Source of the DNA: Ferruginibacter sp.
Lineage (GTDB): Bacteria; Bacteroidota; Bacteroidia; Chitinophagales; Chitinophagaceae
Assembly (NCBI GenBank): GCA_013141435.1
Contig: JABFQZ010000023.1
Span: 1-50,056 of the forward strand
Direction of reading: 5' to 3'
Length of the DNA stretch: 50,056 nucleotides
Shown here: piece after piece, positions 17,976 to 27,139 of the stretch
Numbering within the stretch: position 1 is the stretch's first letter
Layout: every line of letters starts with the position of its first letter
Program-made: the position numbers and the translations under genes
The notes under the pieces: model-generated
Told to the model about the DNA's origin: nothing
Database searches by the model: none
Seen by the model: only the letters and a program-made list of their open reading frames with translations

Positions 17976-19290
17976 GAAGTCTATCTTATTCGTATTTGTA
18001 ATTTTTACTTGCTCTTTTGCTTCGGCTCAAGAAAACGCTCCATACTCTAGATTTGGTATTGGAGATTTAGCGCCTACACAAAACATTGTGAGCAGAAGCA
18101 TGGGCGGCATAACTACCGGATTTATAGATGTAGCTGGCTTTGCAACAATAAATTTAACAAACCCTGCCGCATTAGGTAGCTTAAATAGTACTTTATTCGA
18201 TTTTGCTTTTGAAATAGATAAACGTACTTTAAAAAACAGCAACACAGTAGGCAAATTTTCTTCTAACAATACTACCATATCTTATTTGCAATTAGGGTTT
18301 CCTATTACCCCAAAAAAAATGCTAAAAAAAGGCAATTATTGGGGTGTAGCATTTGGGTTAAAACCTGTAAGTAAAATTAACTACAAAGTATTAGAAGATA
18401 AAAGAATAATTGGTATAGATAGCTTAAGTACTTTGTACGAAGGTACAGGTGGTATAAACCAAGCAAATATTAGTACTGGTGTAAAAATAAAGAACTTTAG
18501 TTTTGGCTTAAGTACAGGTTATAGTTTTGGAAATAGAGATATTAGTACCAAAAAAGAATTTGTAAACGATTCAATTTTTACATATCACAAATCTAATTCG
18601 CAAACTCAATCAAATTTTGGCGGTTTATTTTTAACCCTAGGTGCATTGTACGATATTAAATTAAAAAACAATAATTTAATAAGAATAGGTGCATCAGCCA
18701 ATTTAAAACAAAAATTAAAAGGCAAAAAAGATAAAATTAGCGAAACTATTTTTTATGCAAATGATGGTACAGTTATATCTTGGGATATTATAGACTCTAT
18801 AAAAAACCTAGCAGGCAATGTACAAGTACCTGCCTCATATAGTGCTGGCTTTACTTATACAAACCCTCACTGGGTTGTAGGTGCCGATATTGATTATGCA
18901 GCTTGGAAAAACTATACCTACTTTGGTGCTACCGATGCTTTGCAAAATACCATGAAACTTCACATTGGTGGGCAATATTATCCTGCTACTGCTACAACTA
19001 CTGCAAAAAAATATTGGCGGTTTGTAAAATACCGTGCAGGTTTTTACTATGGCAACGATTATGTAAAACTTGGAAACAATAGACCAGATTATGGATTTAC
19101 ACTTGGTGCTGGCTTACCACTTACATCTTTTCAACGCTTACGTTTTGGGGAATTTGTAACCCTAAATACAGGTATAGAAATCGGACAAAAAGGAAACAAA
19201 CAAATTACAGGTTTAAAAGAAGGGATATTTAAAGTTAATTTTGGTATATCTATGTCTGCTGCTTGGTTTCAAAAACGTAAGTACGATTAA
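17941..19290 (+). CDS. Outer-membrane beta-barrel protein encoded after coaX
   Basis: About 449 residues from the ATG inside the end of coaX. A signal peptide (residues ~1-29, ending SFASAQ) is followed by NAPYSRFGIGDLAPTQN and many alternating aromatic/glycine strands, a typical outer-membrane barrel of the Bacteroidota FadL/porin-like kind. The C-terminal strand is ISMSAAWFQKRKYD. The coaX - barrel - lptC order suggests an envelope-biogenesis link. Transport function is not known. The start at 17941 is favoured because it directly precedes the signal peptide. Confidence 0.82.
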   Translation: MHSAKLTIAIFKKSILFVFVIFTCSFASAQENAPYSRFGIGDLAPTQNIVSRSMGGITTGFIDVAGFATINLTNPAALGSLNSTLFDFAFEIDKRTLKNSNTVGKFSSNNTTISYLQLGFPITPKKMLKKGNYWGVAFGLKPVSKINYKVLEDKRIIGIDSLSTLYEGTGGINQANISTGVKIKNFSFGLSTGYSFGNRDISTKKEFVNDSIFTYHKSNSQTQSNFGGLFLTLGALYDIKLKNNNLIRIGASANLKQKLKGKKDKISETIFYANDGTVISWDIIDSIKNLAGNVQVPASYSAGFTYTNPHWVVGADIDYAAWKNYTYFGATDALQNTMKLHIGGQYYPATATTTAKKYWRFVKYRAGFYYGNDYVKLGNNRPDYGFTLGAGLPLTSFQRLRFGEFVTLNTGIEIGQKGNKQITGLKEGIFKVNFGISMSAAWFQKRKYD

Positions 19291-19303
19291 AAAAGTACAT
19301 TCA

Positions 19304-19885
19304 ATGACAAATATTTTCTTACATAAAATAATTAAAGCAGCACTTTTTATAAGCTGCTTTTTTTTATTAGCTTGCGAAAATGACACTGCCGAAGTAAATA
19401 ATTTTAACAAAAAAAAAGAAAACGGAGTAGAAGAAGCTACTAATATAAAAATGAATTATACAGTTGCCGGAAAACTAAAAGCAATACTAACAGCACCACT
19501 AATGTTGCATGTAGAAGATACGGTTACTTATTACGAATTTCCAAAAACATTGTATGCCGAATTTTATAATGAAAAACAGCAAAAAGAAAGTAAACTCACA
19601 GCATTATATGGAAAATATAAAGATGCACAAAATATTATTTATTTAAAAGATAGTGTAAAAATAATAAATATGCTAAAAGGCGATACTATTTATTGTGAAG
19701 ATTTGTATTGGGATAGAAGTCGCACTGGCGTAGAGTTTTACACAAATAAAAAAGTACGCATTCGGCAAAAAGATGGGCAGTACATGAATGGCACAGGCAT
19801 GGAAGCCGATCAAGCATTTAAAAACTATCACCTTACAAATGGCAATGGAATTTTAAATAGCAATGGCAATGGTTTTCCGGAGTAA
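19304..19885 (+). CDS. lptC: LPS export ABC transporter periplasmic protein LptC
   Basis: 193 residues from the ATG that begins a lipoprotein signal (basic start, hydrophobic core, LLAC lipobox with the cysteine near residue 24). The body carries the LptC/OstA-like beta-jellyroll, with YEFPKTLYAEFYNE and the INMLKGDTIYCEDLYWDRSR segment, the signature for LptC in Bacteroidota. It bridges the inner-membrane LptBFG transporter and LptA in LPS export. LptB is 1.5 kb downstream on the other strand. It starts 13 bases after the barrel gene, so coaX, barrel and lptC form one operon. Confidence 0.87.
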   Translation: MTNIFLHKIIKAALFISCFFLLACENDTAEVNNFNKKKENGVEEATNIKMNYTVAGKLKAILTAPLMLHVEDTVTYYEFPKTLYAEFYNEKQQKESKLTALYGKYKDAQNIIYLKDSVKIINMLKGDTIYCEDLYWDRSRTGVEFYTNKKVRIRQKDGQYMNGTGMEADQAFKNYHLTNGNGILNSNGNGFPE

Positions 19886-19887
19886 TA

Positions 19888-19912
19888 GTATTGAGATATG
19901 AGTATTGAGATA
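19888..19912 (+). repeat. 25-bp dispersed repeat, copy 2
   Basis: Identical over 25 bases to 7585-7609 and in the same position relative to a stop codon, here two bases after the end of lptC. See copy 1. Confidence 0.8.
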
Positions 19913-20038
19913 AGTATTTCACATTCAGCACTAAATTTTCATTATTTTACATTTAATATTTAACATTGAAATATTTGTTATTATTTATTTACTAAAATAA
20001 CGATTAACAATTACCAAATAACAATTAAACTATTTAAC

Positions 20039-21022
20039 ATGGAATATCGTAACCTTGGCCGTTCGGGCCTTCAACTTAGTGTATTATCGTTTGGTAGCTG
20101 GGTTAGCTTTAGCAAACAAATAAACGATAAAGTAGCCGATGAGCTTATGGGCATTGCATATGATAATGGCATCAACTTTTTTGATAATGCTGAAGTATAT
20201 GCCCTTGGCGAAAGCGAAAAAATGATGGGAAGAATTTTAAAGAAAAAAAAATGGGATAGAACATCGTTTGTATTATCATCAAAAGCATATTTTGGCTGGC
20301 GTGGAAAAGAAAATAAACCAAACCAAACTGGCAATAGCCGTAAGCACCTTACCGAAGCTTGCAACGAAGCTTTGCTACGCATGCAAGTAGATTATTTAGA
20401 TCTTTTTTATTGCCACCGAGCCGATAAAACTACACCAATATTAGAAACAGTACAAACCATGAACACACTAATACAACAAGGCAAAATATTGTATTGGGGT
20501 ACAAGTGAGTGGACTGGGGTAGAAATTATGGAAGCTCACCGCTGTGCCGAAAAATATAGCCTAATTGGCCCTACTATGGAGCAACCACAATACAACCTTT
20601 TTGAAAGAAATAAAGTAGAAGCCGACTATTCGGAAATATATAAAAACGTAGGGCTTGGCACAACTATTTGGAGCCCATTATCGTCTGGTTTGCTTACAGG
20701 AAAATACAACGACGGTGTGCCCAAAAATAGTCGCTTATCATTAACAGGCTTTGAATGGTTAAAAGATAGAGTACTGCAAGAAGACAGAATAAAAAAAGTA
20801 AAAAAACTTGGCGACCTTGCCAATAAATTAGATGTGAGTTTAGCTGCATTAAGTATAGCATGGTGTATAAAAAACCCAAACGTAACAACAGCAATATTAG
20901 GAGCTACAAAAAAAATACAGCTCACCGAAAACCTAAAAGCATTGCAAGCAGTAGCTTTACTTACGCCCGATGTTATGGATAAAATAGAAAAAATTGTAAA
21001 CAACAAACCAGAAATATTGTAA
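20039..21022 (+). CDS. Aldo/keto reductase (Kv-beta / YghZ-like, AKR6-type)
   Basis: 327 residues. The full catalytic tetrad is visible: D49, Y54, K82 and H126 (in YCHRAD). The C-terminal NADPH-binding loop is present (SIAWCIKNPNVTTAILGATK), and WSPLSSGLLTGKY is typical of the potassium-channel beta-subunit / YghZ group. It should reduce aldehydes or methylglyoxal-like carbonyls with NADPH in the cytoplasm. Its stop overlaps the start of the next gene (TAATG), so the two are translationally coupled. Confidence 0.93.
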   Translation: MEYRNLGRSGLQLSVLSFGSWVSFSKQINDKVADELMGIAYDNGINFFDNAEVYALGESEKMMGRILKKKKWDRTSFVLSSKAYFGWRGKENKPNQTGNSRKHLTEACNEALLRMQVDYLDLFYCHRADKTTPILETVQTMNTLIQQGKILYWGTSEWTGVEIMEAHRCAEKYSLIGPTMEQPQYNLFERNKVEADYSEIYKNVGLGTTIWSPLSSGLLTGKYNDGVPKNSRLSLTGFEWLKDRVLQEDRIKKVKKLGDLANKLDVSLAALSIAWCIKNPNVTTAILGATKKIQLTENLKALQAVALLTPDVMDKIEKIVNNKPEIL

Positions 21023-21369
21023 TGATAAAAATATATGGCATTCCCAATTGTGGCTCTGTAAAAAAAGCATTTGCTTGGCTAACCGAAAATAAAATAAAAT
21101 TTGAGTTTTACGATTTTAAAAAAGAGAGCATAACCGAGGCAAAGATAAACGAATGGCTTGCCAGCATTCCTTTAGAAACTTTATTAAATAAAAGTAGCAC
21201 TGCTTGGAAAGGTCTTACAAAAGTTGCTCAAAAAAAAGCTACAACAAAAACTGAAGCCATAAAATTAATATTAACAAACCCTAATTTGGTAAAAAGACCA
21301 GTATTAGAAATTGCAAGCAAAGTATTGGTAGGTTTTAATGAGGAAGTGTACAAAAAAGAGTTGCTGTAA
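21022..21369 (+). CDS. ArsC/Spx-family (YffB-like) thioredoxin-fold protein
   Basis: 115 residues. IKIYGIPNCGSVKKA puts the single redox cysteine at position 10, followed by FEFYDFKKESITEAKINEWL and the C-terminal VKRPVLE motif that defines the ArsC/YffB superfamily. YffB-type members are presumed glutathione- or thiol-linked reductases; arsenate reduction is not established for them and no ars genes are near. It overlaps the aldo/keto reductase by one base, a likely operon for redox detoxification. Confidence 0.9.
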   Translation: MIKIYGIPNCGSVKKAFAWLTENKIKFEFYDFKKESITEAKINEWLASIPLETLLNKSSTAWKGLTKVAQKKATTKTEAIKLILTNPNLVKRPVLEIASKVLVGFNEEVYKKELL

Positions 21370-21376
21370 AAAACCA

Positions 21377-22150
21377 TTACTCAAAAAATTCTCCAGCAGC
21401 TTGCTCATGCAAATAATCTTTACGCTTTAGCTCAAAGTTTTTGCCTAAATATAATCTTCGTACATGCTCATCGTTAGCAAGCTCATCGGCAGTACCATGC
21501 TTAAAAATACTACCATCTATTAGCAAGTAAGCTCTATCGCAAATAGATAAAGTTTCGTTTACATTATGATCGGTAATAAGAATGCCAATATTTTTATATT
21601 TTAGCTTTGCAATAATTTCCTGAATATCTTCTACCGCAATAGGATCCACACCTGCAAAGGGTTCATCAAGTAAAATAAATTTTGGATCTACAGCCAATGC
21701 TCTTGCTATTTCTGTACGCCGTCTTTCGCCACCACTAAGTGTATCACCATTATTTTTGCGTACATGCTGTAGCCTAAATTCATTTAACAAAGATTCTAAT
21801 TTTTCTTTTTGCTGAGGCTTTTTCAATTTTGTCATTTCTAACACAGCACTTATATTATCTTCTACACTTAGCTTGCGAAAAACACTAGCCTCTTGTGGCA
21901 AATATCCAATACCCATTTGTGCACGCTTGTACATAGGTAATTTTGTAATATTCAAATCGTTTAAAAACACATCGCCTTTATCAGGCTTTACCAAACCTAC
22001 CACTTGATAAAACGAAGTGGTTTTGCCAGCACCATTTGGGCCCAATAAGCCTACAATTTCGCCTTGTTTTACATTAAACGATACATTGTTTACTACTGTA
22101 CGGCTACCGTATAGCTTTACTAAATTTTTTGTTTGTATTATTAAACTCAA
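21377..22150 (-). CDS. lptB: LPS export ABC transporter ATP-binding protein LptB
   Basis: 257 residues. Walker [10 protein letters not shown] is at about 38-46, the Q-loop sits in [19 protein letters not shown], the signature LSGGERRR is near 138, Walker [15 protein letters not shown] near 160, and the H-loop in ITDHNV near 195. [13 protein letters not shown] and the [10 protein letters not shown] segment are diagnostic of LptB over other ABC ATPases. It powers LPS extraction with LptFG at the inner membrane. The C-terminal tail is slightly extended. It converges on the ArsC-like gene (seven bases between stops) and is divergent from metF. Confidence 0.95.
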   Translation of the reverse strand: MSLIIQTKNLVKLYGSRTVVNNVSFNVKQGEIVGLLGPNGAGKTTSFYQVVGLVKPDKGDVFLNDLNITKLPMYKRAQMGIGYLPQEASVFRKLSVEDNISAVLEMTKLKKPQQKEKLESLLNEFRLQHVRKNNGDTLSGGERRRTEIARALAVDPKFILLDEPFAGVDPIAVEDIQEIIAKLKYKNIGILITDHNVNETLSICDRAYLLIDGSIFKHGTADELANDEHVRRLYLGKNFELKRKDYLHEQAAGEFFE

Positions 22151-22168
22151 GGGTAAATTTATTTTTTA

Positions 22169-22176
22169 CAAATGTA
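22169..22176 (-). promoter_or_regulatory. Bacteroidota -7 box for lptB (TACATTTG on minus strand)
   Basis: The plus strand reads CAAATGTA. On the minus strand this is an exact TAnnTTTG, 19 bases before the lptB start. Confidence 0.55.
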
Positions 22177-22256
22177 AGCAAGAAGTAATTGTATTAATAA
22201 TACTCCGATAAAATTTTAACAAGCTATAAAATTATGCACTATTGCCACCACTTTAG

Positions 22257-22264
22257 TAAATTTG
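22257..22264 (+). promoter_or_regulatory. Bacteroidota -7 box for metF (TAAATTTG)
   Basis: This exact TAnnTTTG box sits 39 bases before the metF ATG at 22304. It is divergent from the lptB box, with about 80 bases between the two. Confidence 0.55.
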
Positions 22265-22303
22265 CATAAATTTTTACATAAACAGAACCGCTAATTTTAA
22301 TAA

Positions 22304-23257
22304 ATGAAAGTAATAGACCATTTAAGTCAAGCAAAAGACACTGTAATATCATTTGAAATATTACCTCCTTTAAAAGGCAAGGGCATTCAATCGTTATACA
22401 ATCATTTAGATCCTTTAATGGAATTAAAACCAGCTTTTATAAATGTTACTTATCATAGAAGTGAGCATGTATTTAAAAAAACAGCCGATGGCAATTTTAA
22501 AAAAGTGGTTGTACGTAAGCGCCCAGGCACCGAATCTATATGCGCTGCCATAATGAATAAATACAATGTAGATACTGTGCCACATATAATTTGCGGAGGG
22601 TTTGATATAAACGAAACAGAAGATGCACTTATAAACCTAAATTATTTGGGAATAGATAATGTGCTTTTACTGAGAGGAGATGCGGCAAAAAACGAAGCCA
22701 ATTTTGAACCTGAGATAGGCGGACATAATTACACAATAGATTTAGTAAAGCAAGTACAAAACCTAAATGCAGGAATTTATCAGGAAGAAGATTTGAAAAA
22801 TACAGCAAGCACAAAATTTTGTGTAGGTGTAGCTGGCTACCCCGAAAAACATTTTGAAGCTCCAAATATGGATACCGATTTACAATTTTTAAAAAAGAAA
22901 GTAGATGCTGGAGCCGATTATATTGTAACCCAAATGTTTTTTGATAATGCAAAATATTTTGCATTTGTAGATGCTTGCAGAGCAATAGGAATAACTGTGC
23001 CGATAATACCAGGGTTAAAACCAATTTACAATAAAAAGCAATTAACCATGTTACCCAAAGTTTTTTCTATAGAGTTGCCAAACGATTTATCAGATGCAAT
23101 AATAAAATGCAAAGAAGATGCAGATGTAGAAAAAGTAGGAGCAGAGTGGTTGTTGCAGCAATCTAAAGGTTTAAAAGATGCAGGCGTACAAGCACTACAT
23201 TATTACACATTGGGCAAGCCAAACTTAGTGGCAAATGTGGTAAGGCAATTGATGTAA
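22304..23257 (+). CDS. metF: Methylenetetrahydrofolate reductase
   Basis: 317 residues with the MetF TIM barrel. SFEILPPLKGKG (~residues 14-25) carries the FAD/folate-site glutamate; FINVTYHR, the NVLLLRGD segment near 110 (usually ALRGD) and GVAGYPEKH near 170 follow; DAGADYIVTQMFFDNAKY (~200-217) is the family signature. It reduces 5,10-methylene-THF to 5-methyl-THF for methionine synthesis. It is a stand-alone gene with its own promoter, convergent with the XRE regulator. Confidence 0.95.
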   Translation: MKVIDHLSQAKDTVISFEILPPLKGKGIQSLYNHLDPLMELKPAFINVTYHRSEHVFKKTADGNFKKVVVRKRPGTESICAAIMNKYNVDTVPHIICGGFDINETEDALINLNYLGIDNVLLLRGDAAKNEANFEPEIGGHNYTIDLVKQVQNLNAGIYQEEDLKNTASTKFCVGVAGYPEKHFEAPNMDTDLQFLKKKVDAGADYIVTQMFFDNAKYFAFVDACRAIGITVPIIPGLKPIYNKKQLTMLPKVFSIELPNDLSDAIIKCKEDADVEKVGAEWLLQQSKGLKDAGVQALHYYTLGKPNLVANVVRQLM

Positions 23258-23297
23258 TGCAATATAATTTTAACAGCCAAAATGGTAATAGATACCT

Positions 23298-23702
23298 TTA
23301 TTTTTTTACCAATGTAGCAATAGATTGTATCATGTCTTTCATAAAAGATAACAGTTGGGCATCTTTTTTATCTATTCGCTCTAGCATTGTTTGCATTAAT
23401 TCTTTATCGATGTGGTTTTGTTGGGTTTCAATATTACCAATACTTTGAGGGCTATCGTTAAAATTATTTATTATAGTTTGTGGGTCAGAAAACAACTGAA
23501 TAAAATTAATTTTTAAAGCCTCTGCAATTTCTTCTATTTGGTGTATAGTTGGTACTAACGCATCATTTTCAATGTTGCTAATGGTACTTACTGAGTAGTT
23601 TACTTTATCTGCTAGTTCTTGTTGTTTTAACCCACGCAAATCTCTCCACTTTCTTACATTGGCACCTATTTTTATTTTGTATTCTTTTTTGGGGTTGTGC
23701 AT
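23298..23702 (-). CDS. XRE-family helix-turn-helix regulator
   Basis: 134 residues. A Cro/C1-type HTH occupies residues ~12-66 (IGANVRKWRDLRGLKQQELADKVNYSVSTISNIEN), followed by a linker and a C-terminal helical, probably coiled-coil segment (~95-134, KELMQTMLERIDKKDAQLLSF) likely used for dimerisation. It is divergent from the lipoprotein/secreted pair at 23822-25828, with a 12-bp inverted repeat between them, the layout of an autoregulated repressor controlling its neighbours. No phage or restriction genes are nearby. Confidence 0.88.
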   Translation of the reverse strand: MHNPKKEYKIKIGANVRKWRDLRGLKQQELADKVNYSVSTISNIENDALVPTIHQIEEIAEALKINFIQLFSDPQTIINNFNDSPQSIGNIETQQNHIDKELMQTMLERIDKKDAQLLSFMKDMIQSIATLVKK

Positions 23703-23711
23703 AAGGCTATG

Positions 23712-23761
23712 TTTTGTACTAAATAAATATACAGCTAAACTAAATAAACTTTAGTACAAAA
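23712..23761. promoter_or_regulatory. Inverted repeat, candidate operator of the adjacent XRE regulator
   Basis: Perfect 12-base arms TTTTGTACTAAA and TTTAGTACAAAA are separated by 26 bases. They lie 10 bases upstream of the regulator start and 60 bases upstream of the divergent lipoprotein gene. The position between divergent genes suggests an operator; binding is inferred. Confidence 0.5.
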
Positions 23762-23821
23762 AGCTATTTAGCAAAAATATTTTTAGATGTTTGTTGTAAC
23801 ATTTACCAAAACAATACATTT

Positions 23822-25036
23822 ATGCAAACAATATTAAAAATAACAGGTATTGTACTCTTTTTTGTAGTGCTTACTTTTGGCTGCAAAAAAACAAGGTTAG
23901 ACCAAGCTTATAATACCAACGAACCATTTGATGCAGCAGCAGCAAAGGAGTGGTATTATGGGGTGTTTAAAAACTCAGCAGAATGGAAAAGCTCAGCCGA
24001 AGCTGGCAAAAAATTGCCCGATTGGAAACATGGAGTGTATAGAAAAATAGGATCTTTGGAAATTGTGGAGTTTCCGTTGATAAAATCTAAGAGGGAGTAT
24101 TCTATCTTAGATAAAAATAATTCAAGTAGACAAGATGCTATAAGACTTGCTAATGCATCTTTTACTATTATTATTTTCATTAAAAATAATAATAGTAAAA
24201 TTTTTATTAGAGAAATAGATTATATTCCAGAAGAAAATTATGCAAAAAAGTATAATTTCGATATAAACAAAGTATCGTATTTTTTACCCAACTGTGATTT
24301 TTCAGGAAGAATGATTATTAGGCAATGGGCTGGGATTACTGTGTCGATATTTAATTTAGAAAAAGGAATCATTACAAGAAAAGGAAGGATAGTGAAGAAT
24401 AAGCAAAACACCTTTAATACTGTTACTGGAGATTATTGTTATAGTAATCAGTATTGTGTTTGGCAGCAAGATTGCACTTTAACATTTTATGGGGACGGGA
24501 CGATTACAAATGAATGCGGTGAATGGTATAATACAGGAGATTGTTGGATGGAGGAATATTGTCCTCCAGATGATGATCCTTGCATTGGTTTGACACCTAC
24601 AGAGTGTTTATGCTTAATATTAGGTATAGGTTGCAGTGATGATCCGCCACCACCTGATGATGAAGGGGAAAATCTTAGTGTTGAAAGAGATTTTATTATC
24701 CACCACGAACAATCAGGGGGTAGTCTTAATTGGGATTTAAAGGCATATGTAACTTTAGCTGGCACAAAATTTTTTGACGCCAGTAAAAATGTGTTCACTT
24801 CAATAAATACAAATACCGACCCAATTATTTTTTGTAATATTGGACAATGCTTACATTTGATCCCAACTAGTCCAGCTTATTGTGTTTTTAATAGCACGAC
24901 TTATAATAACACTTTGCAAAATAATGACAAGCAGGCAAACTCTTATCAAGGAGTTGTGTTATTTTATCCAAACACTGGACAATATAGGCCTTTATCAAAC
25001 AATAAATCATGGAATGCAAATCAAGAACTAAATTAA
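23822..25036 (+). CDS. Predicted lipoprotein with cysteine-rich, proline-rich linker; function unknown
   Basis: 404 residues. A lipoprotein signal (hydrophobic helix then TFGC, cysteine near residue 21) is followed by an N-terminal domain (~30-185) with WYYGVF, LPDWKHGVYRKIGSLEIVEFP and WAGITVSIF motifs. A region with about twelve cysteines (~200-270; GDYCYSNQYCVW, CWMEEYC, CLCLILGIGC) ends in DDPPPPDDEGE, and a C-terminal domain (~280-404) follows. I do not recognise the family. Position and signal place it on the outer-membrane surface or periplasm. It is co-transcribed with the secreted protein nine bases downstream, and the XRE gene is divergent. Confidence 0.75.
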   Translation: MQTILKITGIVLFFVVLTFGCKKTRLDQAYNTNEPFDAAAAKEWYYGVFKNSAEWKSSAEAGKKLPDWKHGVYRKIGSLEIVEFPLIKSKREYSILDKNNSSRQDAIRLANASFTIIIFIKNNNSKIFIREIDYIPEENYAKKYNFDINKVSYFLPNCDFSGRMIIRQWAGITVSIFNLEKGIITRKGRIVKNKQNTFNTVTGDYCYSNQYCVWQQDCTLTFYGDGTITNECGEWYNTGDCWMEEYCPPDDDPCIGLTPTECLCLILGIGCSDDPPPPDDEGENLSVERDFIIHHEQSGGSLNWDLKAYVTLAGTKFFDASKNVFTSINTNTDPIIFCNIGQCLHLIPTSPAYCVFNSTTYNNTLQNNDKQANSYQGVVLFYPNTGQYRPLSNNKSWNANQELN

Positions 25037-25045
25037 ATAGAAAAA

Positions 25046-25828
25046 ATGAAAAATACAATAAAAAAAATAGGGTTAGCTGTATTTGTATGTGTTTGTTTAT
25101 CAACTTTAACTAAAGCACAAAAAATTGTTTTAGAAACAACAATTGATCGCAAGCAAGATACATTGCAAACTACAATAAAAAAAGAAGATATAATTAATTG
25201 GTTAAATAACCTACAAACTATCAATACACCTTTAAGAAGTAATTTTATTGAAAATATTTTGCAAAATGCAGTTTTTAATGAAATGTATTTAGAAAGAAGT
25301 AGCCTTGGTGAAAATGGTAAGATTTTAATTGTTCCACTAAATAAGAAATATTTTAGCCAACACATTAATAAAGATAAACCAAAGCCAATACAAAACTTAG
25401 TAATAGATATTGATAAAGATAAAAAAAACAAAACAGATAAAATTTTTACAATTATTTTATCATTATTTTACCCAAATGATTTAAAATATGTAAATATGCC
25501 TAAGTATGCATTTACAAATTTTTATGGTCAATTTTATACATTAGATGGCACATACACATGGGTATCACTTTATTTGGGGGATGTAAAATATGCAGAAACT
25601 GATGTAAAAAACTCAGAAAGAACACAGTATAGAGATTTAAGAAGCAAACAAACAACCCATTCTATTGATAGCAATGAAAGAGAGTGGTATTTAGAGACTA
25701 CAGATATAATAAAAAGTTCAAGAGGGGTATTAAGTCTTCACACAAAATCTAAAAACTTAGGTACAAGCAACACTGTAAGCCCCCCTAGGTTTAAAGGCGA
25801 TTTAAGAAAAAATGTGGAAGAAAAATAA
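25046..25828 (+). CDS. Secreted protein of unknown function, paired with the upstream lipoprotein
   Basis: 260 residues with a clear signal peptide (residues 1-24, ending TKAQ). The mature part is lysine- and aspartate-rich, with a NWLNNLQTI helix, YLDGTYTWVSLYLGDV-like strands and a low-complexity, basic C-terminal tail (LHTKSKNLGTSNTVSPPRFKG). No catalytic motif or membrane helix is visible after the signal. It starts nine bases after the lipoprotein stop and likely works with it. Just downstream the REP/RAYT array begins. Confidence 0.72.
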   Translation: MKNTIKKIGLAVFVCVCLSTLTKAQKIVLETTIDRKQDTLQTTIKKEDIINWLNNLQTINTPLRSNFIENILQNAVFNEMYLERSSLGENGKILIVPLNKKYFSQHINKDKPKPIQNLVIDIDKDKKNKTDKIFTIILSLFYPNDLKYVNMPKYAFTNFYGQFYTLDGTYTWVSLYLGDVKYAETDVKNSERTQYRDLRSKQTTHSIDSNEREWYLETTDIIKSSRGVLSLHTKSKNLGTSNTVSPPRFKGDLRKNVEEK

Positions 25829-25860
25829 AAAACACCTATAAAAAACAGTTTTCTCCTTGC

Positions 25861-26546
25861 CACAGCTGGTGCTACAATGTATCCAATTGTAAATGTGCAG
25901 TCAGTTGGCCAACAATTGCAAATTCAGGGGTAGATAGCCCGCAAGATAATATTATAAGAATGGTATTGAAACAAAAACTGTTAATTAAAATAAACCAAAT
26001 TTACCCTTTGCCTTGGTTGGTGCTAGTGCTAACAATAAATGAGTAGTTGCCTATTGCGCATTCGCCTAGGCATGGTCCTTGACCAGTCGATGCAGTATAT
26101 CAGCGTAATAAAAATTATAAGAAAGTAAACAGTTGCATTTAAAAAAGGGGCGATTTGCGTTTCCTTACCACAGCTGGTGCTACAATGTACCCAATTGTAA
26201 ATGTGCCGAGGCTTGGTCTTTGACCAGCCGACCAATAGAAAAGTGACAATAATGGAAAGGGTTTTACAAATAGGCTTTTGCTGGTCAAAGACCAAGCAAA
26301 GGCTTGCAAGAGCCGTTGTTTTTTGCCACAATAGTAAGTAAAAGCTACCACCAGTAAATGCCGAGGCTTGGTCTTTGACCAGCCGACCATAATTAATTAA
26401 AGAGAAAAAATATTAGGACGATTTTCACAAATAGGCTTTGCTGGTCAAAGACCAAGCAAAGGCTTGTAAGCGTTGTTGTTTTTTACTACAGTATTAAGCC
26501 AAAACCACCACTATAATGTGTGCCGAGGCTTGGTATTTGGTCGTCC
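25861..26546. repeat. REP/BIME-like palindromic repeat array beside a RAYT transposase
   Basis: Core hairpins of the type GGCTTGGTCTTTGACCAGCC lie at 26069, 26210, 26365 and 26527 (plus sense, the first and last degenerate) and in reverse orientation at 26280 and 26440. Forward and reverse copies alternate, with units of about 155-160 bases. Each hairpin has a single bulged T, as in classic REP sequences. A 38-base direct repeat (CACAGCTGGTGCTACAATGT...) occurs at 25861 and 26169. A further hairpin lies past the transposase gene at 27140. This explains the whole gene-free stretch from 25829 to 26593. Confidence 0.85.
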
Positions 26547-26593
26547 GAATATAGAAAAGATATAAAACAAAAAAAATGTTTTATTTTCAATAA

Positions 26594-27109
26594 ATGAAAC
26601 AACAATATGCACAAGAGTGGCCACAATTTTTTACTGCAACTATACAGCAATGGAAGCATTTATTAAAGGAAGATACTTATAAAAATATTATTGTAAATGC
26701 ACTTAAGTTTCTTGTAAAAGAAGAAAAAGTAACGGTAAATGGTTTTGTAATTATGAGCAACCATTTGCACATAATATGGCAATCAAAAGGTTGTAATAGT
26801 ATACAAAAAATTCAAAATAGCTTTATAAAGCACACTTCTAAAGTATTTAAAAAACAATTGGAAAATGATAATAAATTAGCAGAATATGAAGTAAATACGA
26901 TAGACAGGAAATATAATTTTTGGCAAAGAAATTCGTTAAATATTGAGCTGTTTACTTCAGCAGTATTTAAACAAAAATTAAATTATATACATTGCAACCC
27001 TGTAAAAGCTGGCATTTGCAATTTGCCAGAAGAGTACTATTTTTCATCTGCATTATTTTATGAAAAGGGTATAGATAATTTTGGATTTATTGAGCATTAC
27101 CTTGGTTAA
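26594..27109 (+). CDS. REP-associated tyrosine transposase (RAYT, IS200/IS605-like Y1)
   Basis: 171 residues, typical Y1 transposase size. FFTATIQQWKHLLK near the N-terminus, the HUH metal motif NHLHIIW with H57 and H59, and the catalytic tyrosine Y131 in NYIHCNPVKAG, the hallmark of RAYT proteins. These enzymes nick and move single-stranded REP palindromes. It sits between the array at 25861-26546 and the outlying copy at 27140, so it is the cognate enzyme. All motifs look intact. It carries no accessory gene. Confidence 0.93.
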   Translation: MKQQYAQEWPQFFTATIQQWKHLLKEDTYKNIIVNALKFLVKEEKVTVNGFVIMSNHLHIIWQSKGCNSIQKIQNSFIKHTSKVFKKQLENDNKLAEYEVNTIDRKYNFWQRNSLNIELFTSAVFKQKLNYIHCNPVKAGICNLPEEYYFSSALFYEKGIDNFGFIEHYLG

Positions 27110-27139
27110 GGTTTATATCGGTAAAATAACTGTTTGGTC

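Noticed and set aside
26029..26390. Two overlapping minus-strand ORFs in the REP array
   Set aside because: They are made of the repeated hairpins and have no family character; the array explains them.
25861..26546. CRISPR-like array
   Set aside because: Repeats alternate in orientation, have ~157-base units and no uniform spacers; they are REP hairpins next to a RAYT gene.
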